Of a stretch of DNA of 64,000 nt, positions 1-11,380 are shown one piece after another. This DNA is from Allofrancisella frigidaquae. Its GTDB lineage: Bacteria > Pseudomonadota > Gammaproteobacteria > Francisellales > Francisellaceae. How positions within the stretch are numbered: position 1 is the stretch's first letter; each line of letters begins with the position of its first letter. The notes below the pieces were generated by a model, which saw only the letters and a program-made list of their open reading frames with translations, had not been told where the DNA came from and ran no database searches. The stretch lies in NCBI RefSeq assembly GCF_012222825.1, contig NZ_CP038017.1, positions 310,001 through 374,000 of the forward strand, in the 5' to 3' direction. A program made the position numbers and the translations under genes.

Positions 1-1476
1 GCATGCATTACTGAATATGCACAAAATTCTCCAGCTGAATTTTATAAAGATCATAAAGTCGTAGCAATTTTTGAACCTAAAGAATATTTCCAAGAAGCGT
101 TAGAAACTGATGCTGGTAACACCTTGGAGTATGTAACCTCGCCGAGGTATATTAAGAAAGATGACTACTTAGAAAGAGTTTTATATATATGTGTATTAGT
201 TTATATTTGGATACATAAAGAAATATTTGGTTATGCTCCAAACATTCAGCAGCATAAAATTTGGCATAAGCAGTATGCTAAAAACGATGTTAGAGTAAGA
301 GGATTCACCGATAGATTGGGGGAATTCTTTAGTAAACATGTCAGATATAATCTTGACGTGGTAAATAAACAAGCTCTTAACTCAAAAATTAAACCAGTTG
401 CTAAAAGTGATTCAGGTGCCGAATTTCAATTTAACTTAAGTAGTGATACGATACCGGTCAATATAAAAGGTGAGCTATTTACTAACACTAAAAAGTATTA
501 CCCAAATAAGTTAAAAGAAATAAAGAAAGTATTTCCAATGTTAGATGATTATGTGCTATTGGGTATAATTACATATATTAGGCAAATACCCTATATGATT
601 TTGGAAGTTATACATAGCGAGAGTACAGATACAAAATATACGTATAGAAATTATACTAGGGCTCTTAATATTTTAGCTCATTATGTTAAGCTTGGGCTTG
701 TTGATACAATGAACCTTGATAAGTTTACTCCAGTAAAGATATCTCAATTGCATAAGAAAATGATCAATAACCCTGAGAAATTCATTTATGAGAAAGATAG
801 GCCAAGAAACCTTGAAGATATTTACAAAACACCGTATGGCAACACTTTCTTTGTAAAAACTAGACCACAACAGCTGGTAACTAATGTGTACGTTAGTGCT
901 CCAAAAGATTACAATCATTTTTGGTTAAAATGTAGTTTGGCAGAGTTTCTAAAACAGAGTTGTAAATTACAATTGATAAACTATAATGCTAATAAACTTA
1001 AAGAGATAGCTATAGAAATTATAAAATATACAAGGGCATATAAACTGCTTAGTGAGCTTTATGAATACTCTAAGGATATAACAATGCCTGAGTGTAGTGT
1101 ATTAAAAAGTGATTTGAAAACTATAATCAATAATATGATAGAACTTTTAGTAAAAGATATTGACACTTTTGCCAGTTTCGATAAAAATAAGTATTATAAG
1201 AAAGAATTAGGTCAGTTAAAAAGAATTAACGAATATAAAACTATTGGTGCTAGGCAGGATACTTATATTAAAAGCGATAATATCGTTATGGAGTCAAGAG
1301 CTGTGAGTGCGTTATATAAACAAAACCCGAGAAAAGCGTGGTTTCATGATTTAATGGATAAAGTTAGCCAATCAGACAACCCTAGCTTTAATACGTACGG
1401 TGAGATAATAAATTACGTTAATGAGCTTGATAGTGATAGGATTTCGGCTTTCAAATCATTACTTTCAAAAAAATAA
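1..1476 (+). CDS. hypothetical protein, 5' end outside the window
   Basis: The reading frame is open from the first base of the window to a stop at 1474-1476, so the gene begins upstream. The first in-window start-like codon (TTG at 124) has no ribosome binding site and is probably internal. About 491 residues are visible. I recognise no domain: the protein is soluble, lysine- and tyrosine-rich, and mixed alpha/beta in character, with no signal peptide or membrane segment in the visible part. Coding character (AT-rich, Francisella-like) matches the neighbours. A gap of about 100 bases separates it from ung on the same strand. Function unknown. Confidence 0.75.
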   Translation, partial: ACITEYAQNSPAEFYKDHKVVAIFEPKEYFQEALETDAGNTLEYVTSPRYIKKDDYLERVLYICVLVYIWIHKEIFGYAPNIQQHKIWHKQYAKNDVRVRGFTDRLGEFFSKHVRYNLDVVNKQALNSKIKPVAKSDSGAEFQFNLSSDTIPVNIKGELFTNTKKYYPNKLKEIKKVFPMLDDYVLLGIITYIRQIPYMILEVIHSESTDTKYTYRNYTRALNILAHYVKLGLVDTMNLDKFTPVKISQLHKKMINNPEKFIYEKDRPRNLEDIYKTPYGNTFFVKTRPQQLVTNVYVSAPKDYNHFWLKCSLAEFLKQSCKLQLINYNANKLKEIAIEIIKYTRAYKLLSELYEYSKDITMPECSVLKSDLKTIINNMIELLVKDIDTFASFDKNKYYKKELGQLKRINEYKTIGARQDTYIKSDNIVMESRAVSALYKQNPRKAWFHDLMDKVSQSDNPSFNTYGEIINYVNELDSDRISAFKSLLSKK

Positions 1477-1573
1477 AGAGCAAAGTTTAGTATTATCTAT
1501 ATCTAATAAAAATTATACTTTATAATTATAATCAATCTTTATACTTATTGTTGGGAGTCGGTTTAAACTAGAT

Positions 1574-2236
1574 ATGACCTGGTCAGATATTTTATCAGAA
1601 GAGAAACAAAAATCTTATTTTAAGCAAATATTAGAATTTTTAGCTAGTGAGGAAAATAAAGGTAAAGTTATATTTCCAGCTAAAGAGAATATTTTTAACG
1701 CTTTTAAGTATACTAAATTAGAAGATTTAAAAGTGGTAATTCTTGGTCAAGATCCATATCATAATTATAATCAAGCTCATGGCTTAGCATTTTCAGTGCA
1801 AAAGGGAGTTGATATCCCACCGTCTTTACGTAACATGTACAAAGAGCTTGCACGTAGTGTTCCAGAGTTTGAAATTCCAAATCATGGTTGCTTAGTCGAT
1901 TGGGCAAAGCAAGGGGTATTTTTGTTAAACACAACTTTAACTGTAGAGGCTCATAAGGCAAACTCACATAAAGACATTGGCTGGGAAACTTTTACAGATA
2001 CAGTAATCAATAAAATATCTGAGTATAAGGAAAATGTTGTTTTTATGCTTTGGGGTTCTCACGCACGTAAAAAGAAAAGTCTTATTGATAATTCTAAACA
2101 TTTGATTTTAGAATCAACCCATCCATCTCCTTTATCAGCACATCGTGGCTTTCTAGGATGTAACCATTTTATACTTTGTAACCAGTATTTACTTGATCAT
2201 AAACTTAAGACTATAAATTGGAAATTAACTGATTAG
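1574..2236 (+). CDS. ung: uracil-DNA glycosylase (family 1)
   Basis: Removes uracil from DNA as the first step of base-excision repair. The 220-residue protein has the family-1 water-activating motif GQDPYH at residues 58-63 (catalytic Asp60) and the minor-groove/intercalation motif HPSPLS at 183-188. Its length is typical of bacterial Ung. The ATG at 1574 is preceded by a weak purine stretch (GGGAG, about 15 bases upstream). It stands alone between an unknown gene and gyrA, each separated by about 100 bases. Confidence 0.97.
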   Translation: MTWSDILSEEKQKSYFKQILEFLASEENKGKVIFPAKENIFNAFKYTKLEDLKVVILGQDPYHNYNQAHGLAFSVQKGVDIPPSLRNMYKELARSVPEFEIPNHGCLVDWAKQGVFLLNTTLTVEAHKANSHKDIGWETFTDTVINKISEYKENVVFMLWGSHARKKKSLIDNSKHLILESTHPSPLSAHRGFLGCNHFILCNQYLLDHKLKTINWKLTD

Positions 2237-2240
2237 TCAT

Positions 2241-2256
2241 AAATTCTTAAGAATTT
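2241..2256. terminator. AT-rich perfect palindrome after ung, possible weak terminator
   Basis: AAATTCTTAAGAATTT is a perfect 16-base palindrome five bases after the ung stop, followed by two more T. Placement suits a transcription end, but the stem has few G-C pairs, so it is a weak candidate for an intrinsic terminator. Confidence 0.25.
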
Positions 2257-2352
2257 TTACTGGTTTCTTACTTATTATCAAAAGATGCTTTTTAGGCTTG
2301 AGTATGTTAAAATATCACCCATATGTCATATCTTTATTAAAAACGGTAAGTA

Positions 2353-4953
2353 ATGTCTGTAACGACTAAAGAATCATCATCAATAAATATAGAAAAAGAA
2401 TTAAAGCAATCATACCTTGATTATGCAATGAGTGTTATAGTTGGTAGAGCTTTACCAGATGTCAGAGATGGGTTAAAGCCAGTTCACCGAAGAGTTCTTT
2501 TTGCGATGAATGAGCTATCAAACTATTATAATAGACCTTATAAAAAGTCTGCTAGGGTTGTCGGTGATGTTATAGGTAAATACCACCCACATGGTGATAC
2601 AGCGGTTTATGATACTATCGTTAGGATGGCACAACCTTTTTCTTTACGTTATACATTAGTAGATGGTCAAGGTAACTTTGGTTCAGTTGATGGTGATTCA
2701 CCAGCAGCTATGCGTTATACAGAGATTAGAATGCAAAAGCTTACTCATGAGCTTTTGGTAGATATTGATAAAGAGACGGTAGATTTTTCTCCAAACTACG
2801 ACAACACAGAGTTAGTTCCAGATGTTTTACCAACAAGGGTACCAAATCTTTTAGTTAATGGCTCATCAGGTATTGCTGTTGGTATGGCCACAAATATCCC
2901 TCCTCATAATATGACAGAGGTAATTAATGGAACAATAGCTCTTATAGACAATCCTAGTTTAAGCGTTGAAGAGTTAATACAATACATTCCAGCACCAGAT
3001 TTTCCAACAGGTGCCTATATAAATGGTACAGATGGTATTTTAGAAGCGTATAAAACAGGTCGTGGCCGTGTGATAATGCGAGCTAAGGCTGATATAAAAG
3101 AAGATGAAGCATCAGGTAAATCGCAAATAATAATTACAGAGATACCTTATCAGGTAAATAAAGCAAAACTAGTTGAAAAAATTGCTGAGCTTGTTAAAGA
3201 TAAAAAAGTAACAGGCATTTCAGAACTTAGAGATGAGTCTGATAAAGATGGTATTAGAGTAGTAATAGATTTAAAAAGAGATGAATCTCCAGAGGTTGTA
3301 TTAAATACTTTGTATGCTCAAACTCAACTACAATGCAGTTTTGGTATCAACATGGTCGCTCTTAGTGACAATAGACCAAAACTTTTAGGCCTAAAAGAGA
3401 TTTTAGAGCAATTTATAAAGCATAGAAAAGAAGTTGTTACTCGCCGTACTATATATGAGCTAAGAAAGTCAAAAGAAAGAGCTCATATTTTAGAAGGACT
3501 ATTGTTATCTTTATCAAATATAGATGAGATGATCGAACTTATTAAAGCTTCGCCAAGTCCGGCTGATGCTAAAGAATCTATGCTAGCTAGGTCATGGAAT
3601 GGTATTCTTGTCAAAAATATGCTGGAAGGTGTTGATGTTAAAATGTATCGTAAAGAGACATTAGCCTCTCATTATGGTATCCAAACAGATTCGTCATATA
3701 ACTTAACAGAAGAGCAAGCTGATGCAATTTTAGCTTTGAGGCTACATAGACTAACAGGTCTTGAACAAGATAAGATAGTAAATGAGTTTAAAGAATTAAT
3801 TGATAAAATTAAGTATCTAATATCGATATTAAGTGATACAAATGAGCTTATTAGAGTAGTCAAAGAAGAACTTGTTGAAATAAGAGAAAACTTTGGCGAC
3901 GCTAGAAAATCAGAAATTATTTCTTCAAGATTGGATTTGACAAGAGAAGATCTAATAGCAGAAGAAGAAATGGTTGTAACGTTATCGATGGATGGTTATG
4001 TTAAGACTCAGCCATTAAGTTTATACAATGCTCAAAAACGTGGTGGAGTAGGAAAGTCTGCAACCAAAACTAAAGAAGAAGATAGTATTTTTAAATTAAT
4101 TTTAGCATCAACTCACGATACTATGCTTTGTTTTTCAAGCTTAGGTAGAGTTTATTGGTCAAAAGTTTATGATTTCCCAGTAGCTAGTAGAATCTCTAAA
4201 GGTAGACCAATAAATAATATTCTACCACTAGAAAAAGATGAAAAAATTACTGCTCTTATGCCAATTTCACAGTTTGAAGAAGGCTGGTATGTATTTATGG
4301 CTACAAAATTAGGTCGAGTTAAAAAAGTTGATTTATCAGAGTTTGCAAGACCACGCTCTACAGGTAAGATCGCTATTGGCTTGAATGATAGCGATGAGTT
4401 ATCTTATGTTGCACTTACAGATGGCAATAAGCAGATTATGATGTTTTCAGATGCAGGAAAAGCAATTCGTTTTGATGAATCTGATGTTAGAGCTATGGGT
4501 CGTTCTGCCGCTGGCGTTACAGGTATGCGTTTACAAGATGATCAAAAGATAGTTTCTATGCTTGTGACAAATTCTGATGAAGGAGTTGTTTTAGCTGCTA
4601 CAGAAAATGGTTATGGTAAAAGAACTCCAGTTTCTGAATATAGAAAAACAAAAAGGTCTAGTCAAGGAGTTATAGCAATTTCTACATCAGAAAGAAACGG
4701 TAAAGTAGTTGTAGCTGTACTTGTTGCTGAAGATGAAGACATTGTGATGATTACAAATAATGGTACTTTAGTTAGAACATCATCATCTGAAGTTAGAGAG
4801 TGTGGTCGTTCGGCACAAGGTGTTAGATTGATCAACCTTCGAAACAATGAAAAACTTATAGGTTTGAAGGTTGTAAAACAAGATGATACAGATATAGAGG
4901 AAAGCTTAGAAGAAGAAACTGAAATAGCTTTAGATGTTGACTTAACAGAATAA
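2353..4953 (+). CDS. gyrA: DNA gyrase subunit A
   Basis: Type II topoisomerase subunit that breaks and rejoins DNA. It works with GyrB, which is not in this window. At 866 residues it is near the usual length. The active-site tyrosine lies in AAMRYTE at Tyr122, the same number as in E. coli. The C-terminal half carries the beta-pinwheel wrapping domain with a GyrA-box-like QKRGGVG near residue 560, which marks it as gyrase rather than ParC. The quinolone region has Thr83 and Asp87; E. coli has Ser83, and I take Thr as the native Francisella state, not a resistance change. The C-terminus is an acidic tail. dxr starts 5 bases after the stop. Confidence 0.98.
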   Translation: MSVTTKESSSINIEKELKQSYLDYAMSVIVGRALPDVRDGLKPVHRRVLFAMNELSNYYNRPYKKSARVVGDVIGKYHPHGDTAVYDTIVRMAQPFSLRYTLVDGQGNFGSVDGDSPAAMRYTEIRMQKLTHELLVDIDKETVDFSPNYDNTELVPDVLPTRVPNLLVNGSSGIAVGMATNIPPHNMTEVINGTIALIDNPSLSVEELIQYIPAPDFPTGAYINGTDGILEAYKTGRGRVIMRAKADIKEDEASGKSQIIITEIPYQVNKAKLVEKIAELVKDKKVTGISELRDESDKDGIRVVIDLKRDESPEVVLNTLYAQTQLQCSFGINMVALSDNRPKLLGLKEILEQFIKHRKEVVTRRTIYELRKSKERAHILEGLLLSLSNIDEMIELIKASPSPADAKESMLARSWNGILVKNMLEGVDVKMYRKETLASHYGIQTDSSYNLTEEQADAILALRLHRLTGLEQDKIVNEFKELIDKIKYLISILSDTNELIRVVKEELVEIRENFGDARKSEIISSRLDLTREDLIAEEEMVVTLSMDGYVKTQPLSLYNAQKRGGVGKSATKTKEEDSIFKLILASTHDTMLCFSSLGRVYWSKVYDFPVASRISKGRPINNILPLEKDEKITALMPISQFEEGWYVFMATKLGRVKKVDLSEFARPRSTGKIAIGLNDSDELSYVALTDGNKQIMMFSDAGKAIRFDESDVRAMGRSAAGVTGMRLQDDQKIVSMLVTNSDEGVVLAATENGYGKRTPVSEYRKTKRSSQGVIAISTSERNGKVVVAVLVAEDEDIVMITNNGTLVRTSSSEVRECGRSAQGVRLINLRNNEKLIGLKVVKQDDTDIEESLEEETEIALDVDLTE

Positions 4954-4958
4954 AGGTT

Positions 4959-6119
4959 ATGTCTATGAAAAGCAAGGTTACTATATTAGGAGCTACAGGT
5001 TCTATAGGAGATAGCACATTAAGCGTAATTAGAGAGAGTAGTAGCTTTGAGGTGTATGCCCTAAGTGCCTTTAGTAATATAAGAAAGCTTGCTAGTTTAT
5101 GTGAAGAATTTCAGCCTAAGTACGTCGTTGTACCTGACCAACAAAAACACCAAAAGCTTAGAGAACTTGTTAGAGAAGTTGAGATTTTGGTTGGTGAGGA
5201 AGCCTTAGAGCAAATTGCTAGTGATCCACAAGTTGATATAGTAATGTCTGCCATAGTTGGAGTGGCTGGACTTAAGCCAACTTTTGCAGCTGCTAAGGCA
5301 GGCAAGAAAATACTTTTAGCTAATAAAGAATCTTTAGTAGCTGCAGGGCATTTGTTAATTGAAGAGGTAGCAAAAAATAATGCCCAGCTTATACCTGTAG
5401 ATAGCGAACATAATGCAATATTTCAGTGTTTGGATAATCAAAGCAAGACTTTTAATGAAAAAGAAATTGCTGAGATAATTCTTACAGCCTCAGGAGGGCC
5501 CTTTAGAGATAAGCAGTTAGATGACCTAGTTAATATAACCCCTGAGCAAGCATGTGCTCATCCTAATTGGAATATGGGAAGAAAAATTTCAGTTGATTCT
5601 TCAACTATGGTTAATAAGGCTTTGGAAGTGATAGAAGCATATTGGCTTTTTCGTGTGCCAGCTGATAGAATTAGCGTTTTAATTCATCCTCAAAGTGTTA
5701 TTCACTCGATGGTTAAATATGTAGATGGTAGTTTTCTGGCTCAATTGGGTGTTCCTGATATGAAAACTCCCATTGCAAATGCTTTGTATTATCCAGCTAG
5801 AGGGTGTGCCAATGTTGCAGAGTTGGATTTTACAAAAATAAAGCTGACATTTAGAAAAGCATGCTTTAGTAGGTTTGAAGCTTTAAAATTAGTTTTTGAA
5901 AATTTAAGAAATAAAGATTACGCAGCAAATATAGTATTTAATGCTGCTAATGAAAAATTGGTAGAAGCATTTTTAGATGGTAAAATTAAATATTTAGATA
6001 TTATAAAAATCAATAAAAAAATATTAAAAAAATTAAAGTTTGAGAATCCTAAACAAATAGAAGAAGTTTTTGAGATTGATAAAAAAGCTCGATGTTTAGT
6101 AGATTCTATTTTGAGGTAG
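4959..6119 (+). CDS. dxr: 1-deoxy-D-xylulose 5-phosphate reductoisomerase
   Basis: Second enzyme of the MEP isoprenoid pathway; makes 2-C-methyl-D-erythritol 4-phosphate using NADPH and a divalent metal. The 386-residue protein shows the NADPH loop GATGSIG at residues 11-17 and the metal-binding PVDSEHNA region (Asp148, Glu150). Two starts are possible: ATG 4959 and ATG 4965. AAAGG at 4952-4956 is better spaced for 4965, while 4959 gives the length I remember for Francisella homologues. The gene is wedged between gyrA and bamA with gaps of 5 to 6 bases, so it is probably co-transcribed. E. coli has uppS, cdsA and rseP between dxr and bamA; here they are missing. Confidence 0.97.
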   Translation: MSMKSKVTILGATGSIGDSTLSVIRESSSFEVYALSAFSNIRKLASLCEEFQPKYVVVPDQQKHQKLRELVREVEILVGEEALEQIASDPQVDIVMSAIVGVAGLKPTFAAAKAGKKILLANKESLVAAGHLLIEEVAKNNAQLIPVDSEHNAIFQCLDNQSKTFNEKEIAEIILTASGGPFRDKQLDDLVNITPEQACAHPNWNMGRKISVDSSTMVNKALEVIEAYWLFRVPADRISVLIHPQSVIHSMVKYVDGSFLAQLGVPDMKTPIANALYYPARGCANVAELDFTKIKLTFRKACFSRFEALKLVFENLRNKDYAANIVFNAANEKLVEAFLDGKIKYLDIIKINKKILKKLKFENPKQIEEVFEIDKKARCLVDSILR

Positions 6120-6125
6120 AATTAA

Positions 6126-8513
6126 GTGTTTTTTTTAAGAAAGAAGTTTGTATTAACCTCTATTCTTATGGGTATTGCGTGTGCTGGCTGGGCAGAAACA
6201 GGTAGCTTTATACTAGACAAAGTATCTATAGTTGGTTTAGAAGGATTACAGGGTGATGTAGTTAAAAGCCGTATAGGTTTTAAGAGGGGTAGTTATATCA
6301 CACCAGAAGATACAAACCAGATTATTAACAATCTCTATGGTACGGGTTTTTTTAATAGTGTAGACCTATATCGGAAGGGTAGTAATCTTTTTGTGAATGT
6401 AAAAGAAAGACCAATAATTGCAGATTTTAGTTTCAGTGGTAATAAAAAAATCAAAAAAGAGGATCTTGAAAAAGTTTTTACTGATGCTGGGGTCTATGTA
6501 GGTAATATTTATAATCCTAATACAATGTTTTTAATTAAACAATCGTTACTTTCCCAGTATTCAATGATGGGATTATATGGTGCCAAAATTGATGAAAATA
6601 TCAGAAAACTACCGAACAACAGAATAAACATTAATTTAACAATTAAAGAAGGGAAACCTGCAACAATTGGAGACATAAATTTTGTCGGTAACAAAAATTT
6701 TGACGATAGTGATCTAAAAAGTGGCTTAGCTTTTCAAACACCATCTATTTGGAATCTGTGGGGTTTTTTAGCTCAATTTGATAGTTACTCGCCTAACGGT
6801 ATGGAGAAATCAGTCCAGGATGTGACAAATTATTATCTTGATAGAGGTTTTCTAGATTTTAAAGTTACTTCTAAACAAGCCTCTATGTCGAAAGATCGTG
6901 AACATTCTTATATAACTCTTGGTATCCAGGAGGGTGAAGTTTATAAGGTTGGTGATATATCTCTAGATGGTAAATTTATAATACCTAAATCAGAAGTTGA
7001 ATCCTTGATTCAGCTAAAAGAAGGTGAAATTTTTTCAAAAAAGAAGCTTGTAGATACTGTAGAGTCAATAAGAACTTTATTAGGAAGTAAGGGTTATGCT
7101 TTTGCAACAGTTAACCCTATTCCAGATGTTGATAAGGAAAATCGAGTAGTTTCTTTTAAATTTGTTGTAGATGCGGGTAAAAAAGTTTATGTAAATAGGG
7201 TAAATTTCTTTGGTAATAATGTCACAAATGATTACGTATTTCGTAGGCAGCTTCAATATTATGAACAATCCACATATGATAAAGAGGCTATAGATAAGTC
7301 ACAAAGAAGGCTTGATCAGTTACCTTATGTTGGTTCTGCTGACATGCAACTTGTTCCTGTAGAAGGCTCAGATGATTTGGTAGATATAAACTACAATATT
7401 AAGGAGCGTAACGCCAACTCAATAAGTGGTAGCTTAGGTTATTCGGATTTATATGGTTTTATGATAGGCGGTAGGCTTAATATGCCTAACGTGTTTGGTA
7501 CAGGTAATACTTTTAATATTAATGCTCAGCTTTCCATACCGTTCCAACAATTAGATATAAGTTATATCGATCCTTTTTTTACTACTTCAGGGATCAGCCA
7601 AAGTGTTTCAGCATATGTTAACCGTTCAAACTTTGCTAAAACAGATGCCATAGCTGCATACCAATTAGATACGCTTGGTGCTAGGTTGATGTATGGTTTG
7701 CCTATATCAACATTTAGTAATGTATCTTGGGGATTGACATTTGCTAACAATACCCTTAAACAGTCGGAAGGTTACAAATCTTCTATAGTTGAATGGTTTA
7801 TTCAGCAGCAAGGAGGTAGAAATGTATTTAATGAGCCTGCTATAACAGGTGGTTGGAGCTATAATAACTCTAATAAATATATGTTCCCAACACAGGGAGG
7901 GTCATTTAATTTAAATGGCTCAATAAATATACCTGGAATAAGTAATATTAATTCTTATAAAGTTGAAGTCGGTGGGACTTATAATATTGCTGTACCAAAT
8001 ACAGATTTATCGGCGCTCTCAATTAGAGCAGGAGTGCAGTATGGTGGAGGTTATGGGAAAACTAAAGAACTACCTTTTTATGAGAACTTCTATGGAGGTG
8101 GTTGGGGATCAGTGCGTGGTTTCTTACAAGGTTCATTAGGCCCTAGAGATATTAACTTAGTAGATCCCAATAATCCTCAGCCAGGTAACTCAATTGGTGG
8201 TAATCTTAATATATATAATAATTGGGATTTATTGTTTCCAGTACCTTTTATTAAGGATAGTTCTAATATGAGAATCGGTGCATTCTTAGATGTGGGTAAC
8301 ACGTATATAACTTATGATCTAAATGGGGTACTATATCCAACTCCACCTAGCCCTACATCACCATCTTTGGGTAACCTTAAATATTCAGTTGGAGTTGAGT
8401 TTAGATGGGCTTCACCAATGGGGCCACTAGCAGTATCTTTTGCTCAACCATTTAATGTTCAAAAAGGTGATGTTACTCAGGTATTCCAGTTTTCACTTGG
8501 ACAAAATTTCTAA
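6126..8513 (+). CDS. bamA: outer membrane protein assembly factor BamA
   Basis: Central component of the BAM complex, which folds and inserts beta-barrel proteins into the outer membrane. The 795-residue protein has a signal peptide (charged start, hydrophobic residues about 8-20, cleavage near AWA-type sequence GWAE). Five POTRA domains follow up to about residue 430, then an Omp85 barrel ending in FSLGQNF with a terminal aromatic residue. The start is GTG at 6126, supported by GAGG about 9 bases upstream. It is in the dxr-bamA-skp-lpx cluster, so barrel assembly and lipid A synthesis are linked as in other gammaproteobacteria. Confidence 0.96.
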   Translation: MFFLRKKFVLTSILMGIACAGWAETGSFILDKVSIVGLEGLQGDVVKSRIGFKRGSYITPEDTNQIINNLYGTGFFNSVDLYRKGSNLFVNVKERPIIADFSFSGNKKIKKEDLEKVFTDAGVYVGNIYNPNTMFLIKQSLLSQYSMMGLYGAKIDENIRKLPNNRININLTIKEGKPATIGDINFVGNKNFDDSDLKSGLAFQTPSIWNLWGFLAQFDSYSPNGMEKSVQDVTNYYLDRGFLDFKVTSKQASMSKDREHSYITLGIQEGEVYKVGDISLDGKFIIPKSEVESLIQLKEGEIFSKKKLVDTVESIRTLLGSKGYAFATVNPIPDVDKENRVVSFKFVVDAGKKVYVNRVNFFGNNVTNDYVFRRQLQYYEQSTYDKEAIDKSQRRLDQLPYVGSADMQLVPVEGSDDLVDINYNIKERNANSISGSLGYSDLYGFMIGGRLNMPNVFGTGNTFNINAQLSIPFQQLDISYIDPFFTTSGISQSVSAYVNRSNFAKTDAIAAYQLDTLGARLMYGLPISTFSNVSWGLTFANNTLKQSEGYKSSIVEWFIQQQGGRNVFNEPAITGGWSYNNSNKYMFPTQGGSFNLNGSINIPGISNINSYKVEVGGTYNIAVPNTDLSALSIRAGVQYGGGYGKTKELPFYENFYGGGWGSVRGFLQGSLGPRDINLVDPNNPQPGNSIGGNLNIYNNWDLLFPVPFIKDSSNMRIGAFLDVGNTYITYDLNGVLYPTPPSPTSPSLGNLKYSVGVEFRWASPMGPLAVSFAQPFNVQKGDVTQVFQFSLGQNF

Positions 8514-8531
8514 AAATCAAAGGAGAAAAAT

Positions 8532-9044
8532 ATGAAAAAAATAATTAAGAAAATTTTAATTACGTTGATGCTTTTTACAGTGGCTACTACTGTTTTGTAT
8601 GCAGATACTAAGATAGCTGTAGTTAATCCAGTAGAGATATTTAATGACACAGACCTTGGTTCAGTAAGTGTTAAAAAATTAGAAAATGACCTTAAGCCAG
8701 AGGCTTCAAAGTTACAGCAACAACAAAGTGACATTATGGCAAAGGTTAAAGAATTACAGCAAAAATCTACTACTATGACAAAAGCTGAGTTAGAGAAACA
8801 ACAACAGCAAATACAACAAGAACAACAAACTTTTGCAGAAAAAGCTAGAGTTTTACAACAAAAAGAATACTCAAGAAAAGATGAATTATCTAAAAAGTTC
8901 CAAGCTGCATTTGATAAATCAGTGGAGACAATAGCAAAACAGAAAGGTTATAATGTTATACTAACTACTCAGGCTCTTGCTTACGTAAATGGTGTTGATG
9001 ACATATCTGACGATGTTGTAGTTATGATGAACAAGAACTCTTAG
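8532..9044 (+). CDS. skp: periplasmic chaperone Skp/OmpH
   Basis: Holds unfolded outer-membrane proteins in the periplasm for delivery to BamA. The 170-residue protein has a clear signal peptide (MKKIIKK then a hydrophobic run, cleavage near VLYA-D). A long Gln/Lys-rich coiled coil, about residues 50-120, forms the tentacles typical of the OmpH family. The length matches Skp. AAAGGAG lies just upstream of ATG 8532. It follows bamA by 18 bases. Confidence 0.93.
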   Translation: MKKIIKKILITLMLFTVATTVLYADTKIAVVNPVEIFNDTDLGSVSVKKLENDLKPEASKLQQQQSDIMAKVKELQQKSTTMTKAELEKQQQQIQQEQQTFAEKARVLQQKEYSRKDELSKKFQAAFDKSVETIAKQKGYNVILTTQALAYVNGVDDISDDVVVMMNKNS

Positions 9045-9077
9045 AAAAACCAAAAACTATAATTGGTGGGTAAAATA

Positions 9078-10094
9078 ATGTATAGCTTAAATTTATTAGC
9101 AGAAAAATTAGATGGTGTGATTAAGGGTGATAGTAGTATTGAAATAACTAAAATAGCTACTTTATCTCAAGCAAAAGAGGGGGATATATCCTTTTGCACT
9201 AATCCTAAGTACTTAAAAGATTTATCTAACACAAAAGCTTCTGCTGTTTTAATTACAGAAGAAGCTTTAGATTACTGTAATACGAACGCTATTGTATTAT
9301 CTAACCCATATATGGCATTAGCTAAAGTAATGGAGATTTTTGATAAATCTCCAAAACCTAGTGGTAAGATACATAGTAAGGCTGTTATAGCAGCTAGTGC
9401 AGTTATCGGGGATAATGTAACTATTGACGCAAATGCAGTTATTGGTGAAAATGTTGTTTTAGGCGATAATGTTGTAATAGGTGCTTGCGCTACTATTGAG
9501 GATGGAACGAAAATAGGGGATTCTACAATTATTAAGAGTAGTGTATCTATAGCACATGATGTTATCATTGGGGCAAAATGTATTATTCATCAGAATGCAG
9601 TTATAGGCTGTGATGGGTTTGGAAATGCACGTGACGATGATGGTTCATGGACTAAAATACCGCAGCTAGGTAGAGTAGTTATTGAAGATAATGTTGAAAT
9701 TGGTGCTAATACGACGGTTGATAGAGGTGCTATTGATGACACTATCATTAAAAAAGGGGCACGTATTGATAATTTAGTACAGATAGCTCATAATGTGGTT
9801 ATCGGCGAAAACACAGCTTTGGCAGGTGTGACAGCAGTAGCAGGTAGTACTAAGATAGGTAGTAACTGTCTTATAGGTGGTCAATCTGCTATTACTGGTC
9901 ATATTAGTATTTGTGATAATGCTGTAATAGGGGGCGCCTCTAATGTAGGTAAATCCGTGACAAAACCGGGTATGTATTATGCCGCTTTTGAAGTAAAACC
10001 AAGAATTGAATGGGGTAGGTTTGTAGCTAGATTGTCAAAAATAGATAAATTAATAGCTAGGGTTAAAGATTTAGAAAATAAATTAATTAAGTAA
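9078..10094 (+). CDS. lpxD: UDP-3-O-(3-hydroxyacyl)glucosamine N-acyltransferase LpxD
   Basis: Third step of lipid A synthesis: N-acylates UDP-3-O-acyl-glucosamine from acyl-ACP. The protein is 338 residues from ATG 9078, chosen because GGTGGG at 9065-9070 sits at ribosome-binding distance; an in-frame TTG at 9063 would add five residues. It has an N-terminal uridine-binding domain, a left-handed beta-helix of hexapeptide repeats from about residue 100, and a catalytic His in the [15 protein letters not shown] stretch. Known Francisella species carry two LpxD paralogues used at different temperatures; this is the copy in the lpx operon. Confidence 0.95.
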   Translation: MYSLNLLAEKLDGVIKGDSSIEITKIATLSQAKEGDISFCTNPKYLKDLSNTKASAVLITEEALDYCNTNAIVLSNPYMALAKVMEIFDKSPKPSGKIHSKAVIAASAVIGDNVTIDANAVIGENVVLGDNVVIGACATIEDGTKIGDSTIIKSSVSIAHDVIIGAKCIIHQNAVIGCDGFGNARDDDGSWTKIPQLGRVVIEDNVEIGANTTVDRGAIDDTIIKKGARIDNLVQIAHNVVIGENTALAGVTAVAGSTKIGSNCLIGGQSAITGHISICDNAVIGGASNVGKSVTKPGMYYAAFEVKPRIEWGRFVARLSKIDKLIARVKDLENKLIK

Positions 10095-10106
10095 TGAGGA
10101 TTTGTA

Positions 10107-10598
10107 ATGAGTCAATTTGATGAAAATAATAAGCAAATAGATGTGATGGGAATTAGGAAGATTTTGCCACATAGGTATCCTTTTGCTCTTTTAGATAAAA
10201 TTGTTGACTGGAATATTGAAGAAAGAAGTATAATAGCTCAAAAAAACGTTACAATTAATGAAGATTTTTTTAATGGACATTTTCCTGAATTCCCAGTAAT
10301 GCCAGGAGTTTTAATCGTTGAAGCGATGGCTCAAGCTACAGCTATATTAGGTGAGCTAATGGCTGAGACACTATTTGCACATGTAGTTGCTAAAGCTGGT
10401 GGTGGTAGAAGAACTTTTATGCTTGCAGGTATAGATAAGGTTAGAGTAAAAAGACCAGTTGTCCCTGGTGATGTACTGATTATTGAATCACGAATGGTTA
10501 AACAAAAGAATATTATATGTACAGCTGAGTCTGTGGCAAAAGTTGATGGACAAATTGTTTGTTCAGCAGAATTAATGGCAGCTTATAAGGATTATTAA
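10107..10598 (+). CDS. fabZ: 3-hydroxyacyl-ACP dehydratase FabZ
   Basis: Dehydrates 3-hydroxyacyl-ACP in fatty-acid elongation and so competes with LpxA and LpxD for the same acyl donors. The 163-residue hotdog protein has catalytic His58 in GHFPEFPVMPG and Glu72 in VEAMAQ, both in standard positions. It lies 12 bases after lpxD and 2 bases before lpxA, the usual place in lpx operons. Confidence 0.97.
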   Translation: MSQFDENNKQIDVMGIRKILPHRYPFALLDKIVDWNIEERSIIAQKNVTINEDFFNGHFPEFPVMPGVLIVEAMAQATAILGELMAETLFAHVVAKAGGGRRTFMLAGIDKVRVKRPVVPGDVLIIESRMVKQKNIICTAESVAKVDGQIVCSAELMAAYKDY

Positions 10599-10600
10599 TA

Positions 10601-11380
10601 GTGATACATAGCCTAGCGGTAGTTCACGAAAGTGCTAAGATAGCAGATAGTGCTATAATTGGTCCATTTTGTGTTGTTGGTGAAAATGTAGTTATTGGTG
10701 AAGGCACTGAGCTTAAAAGCCATGTTACTATAGGTGATAATGCAGTTATTGGTAAAAATAATCGTATTTTTCAGTATGCATCTATTGGAGATGATCCTAT
10801 TGATTATACTTATAAAAAAGGAGATTTTTCTCAAGTTGTTATAGGTGATAATAATGTTATTAGAGAATGTGCGACAATACATGGTGGTACATTAAAGGAA
10901 TCTGGAGTAACTTCGATTGGCAATAATAATCTAATTATGTGTTATGTGCATATTGGTCATGACTGTAAGATAGGGAATAACATTAACTTAGTAAATGGTG
11001 TTGGTCTAGCTGGACACGTTCATATCGAGGATTATGCTATTTTGAGCTCTAATACCGGGGTCCACCAGTTCTGTACTGTAGGTAAGCATGCATTTATCGC
11101 TCATGCTGCGTTGATAGGAAAAGACGTTCCACCATATCTGATGGTGACAGCGGTTACTGCTGGCGCATCTCCTTGTGGTATAAATTCTGAAGGTCTTAAA
11201 AGACGAGGTTTTACAGCAGAGCAGATAAAAAAAATAAAAGATGTTTACAAAATACTTTATCGTCGTGGCTTAATGATAAATGAAGCTTTTGAAATTATAA
11301 AAAATATGGCTACAGAAGATCCTGTTTTAGAGCCTTTTGTTGAGCTAATGAGTACTTCTAGAAGAGGTATATTAAGATAA
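10601..11380 (+). CDS. lpxA: UDP-N-acetylglucosamine O-acyltransferase LpxA
   Basis: First step of lipid A synthesis: transfers 3-hydroxyacyl from ACP to UDP-GlcNAc. The 259-residue protein is almost wholly a left-handed beta-helix of hexapeptide repeats followed by a helical C-terminus. The catalytic His is in HIGHDC (His120, equivalent to E. coli His125). The start is GTG at 10601. The stop overlaps the lpxB start (TAATG), implying translational coupling. UDP-GlcNAc would come from GlmU, encoded at 54.6-56 kb. Confidence 0.96.
   Translation: MIHSLAVVHESAKIADSAIIGPFCVVGENVVIGEGTELKSHVTIGDNAVIGKNNRIFQYASIGDDPIDYTYKKGDFSQVVIGDNNVIRECATIHGGTLKESGVTSIGNNNLIMCYVHIGHDCKIGNNINLVNGVGLAGHVHIEDYAILSSNTGVHQFCTVGKHAFIAHAALIGKDVPPYLMVTAVTAGASPCGINSEGLKRRGFTAEQIKKIKDVYKILYRRGLMINEAFEIIKNMATEDPVLEPFVELMSTSRRGILR

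Noticed and set aside
2587-2613. Thr83 in GyrA as a possible quinolone-resistance change
   Set aside because: Thr is, to my knowledge, the native residue here in Francisella, and Asp87 is intact, so there is no sign of a resistance mutation.
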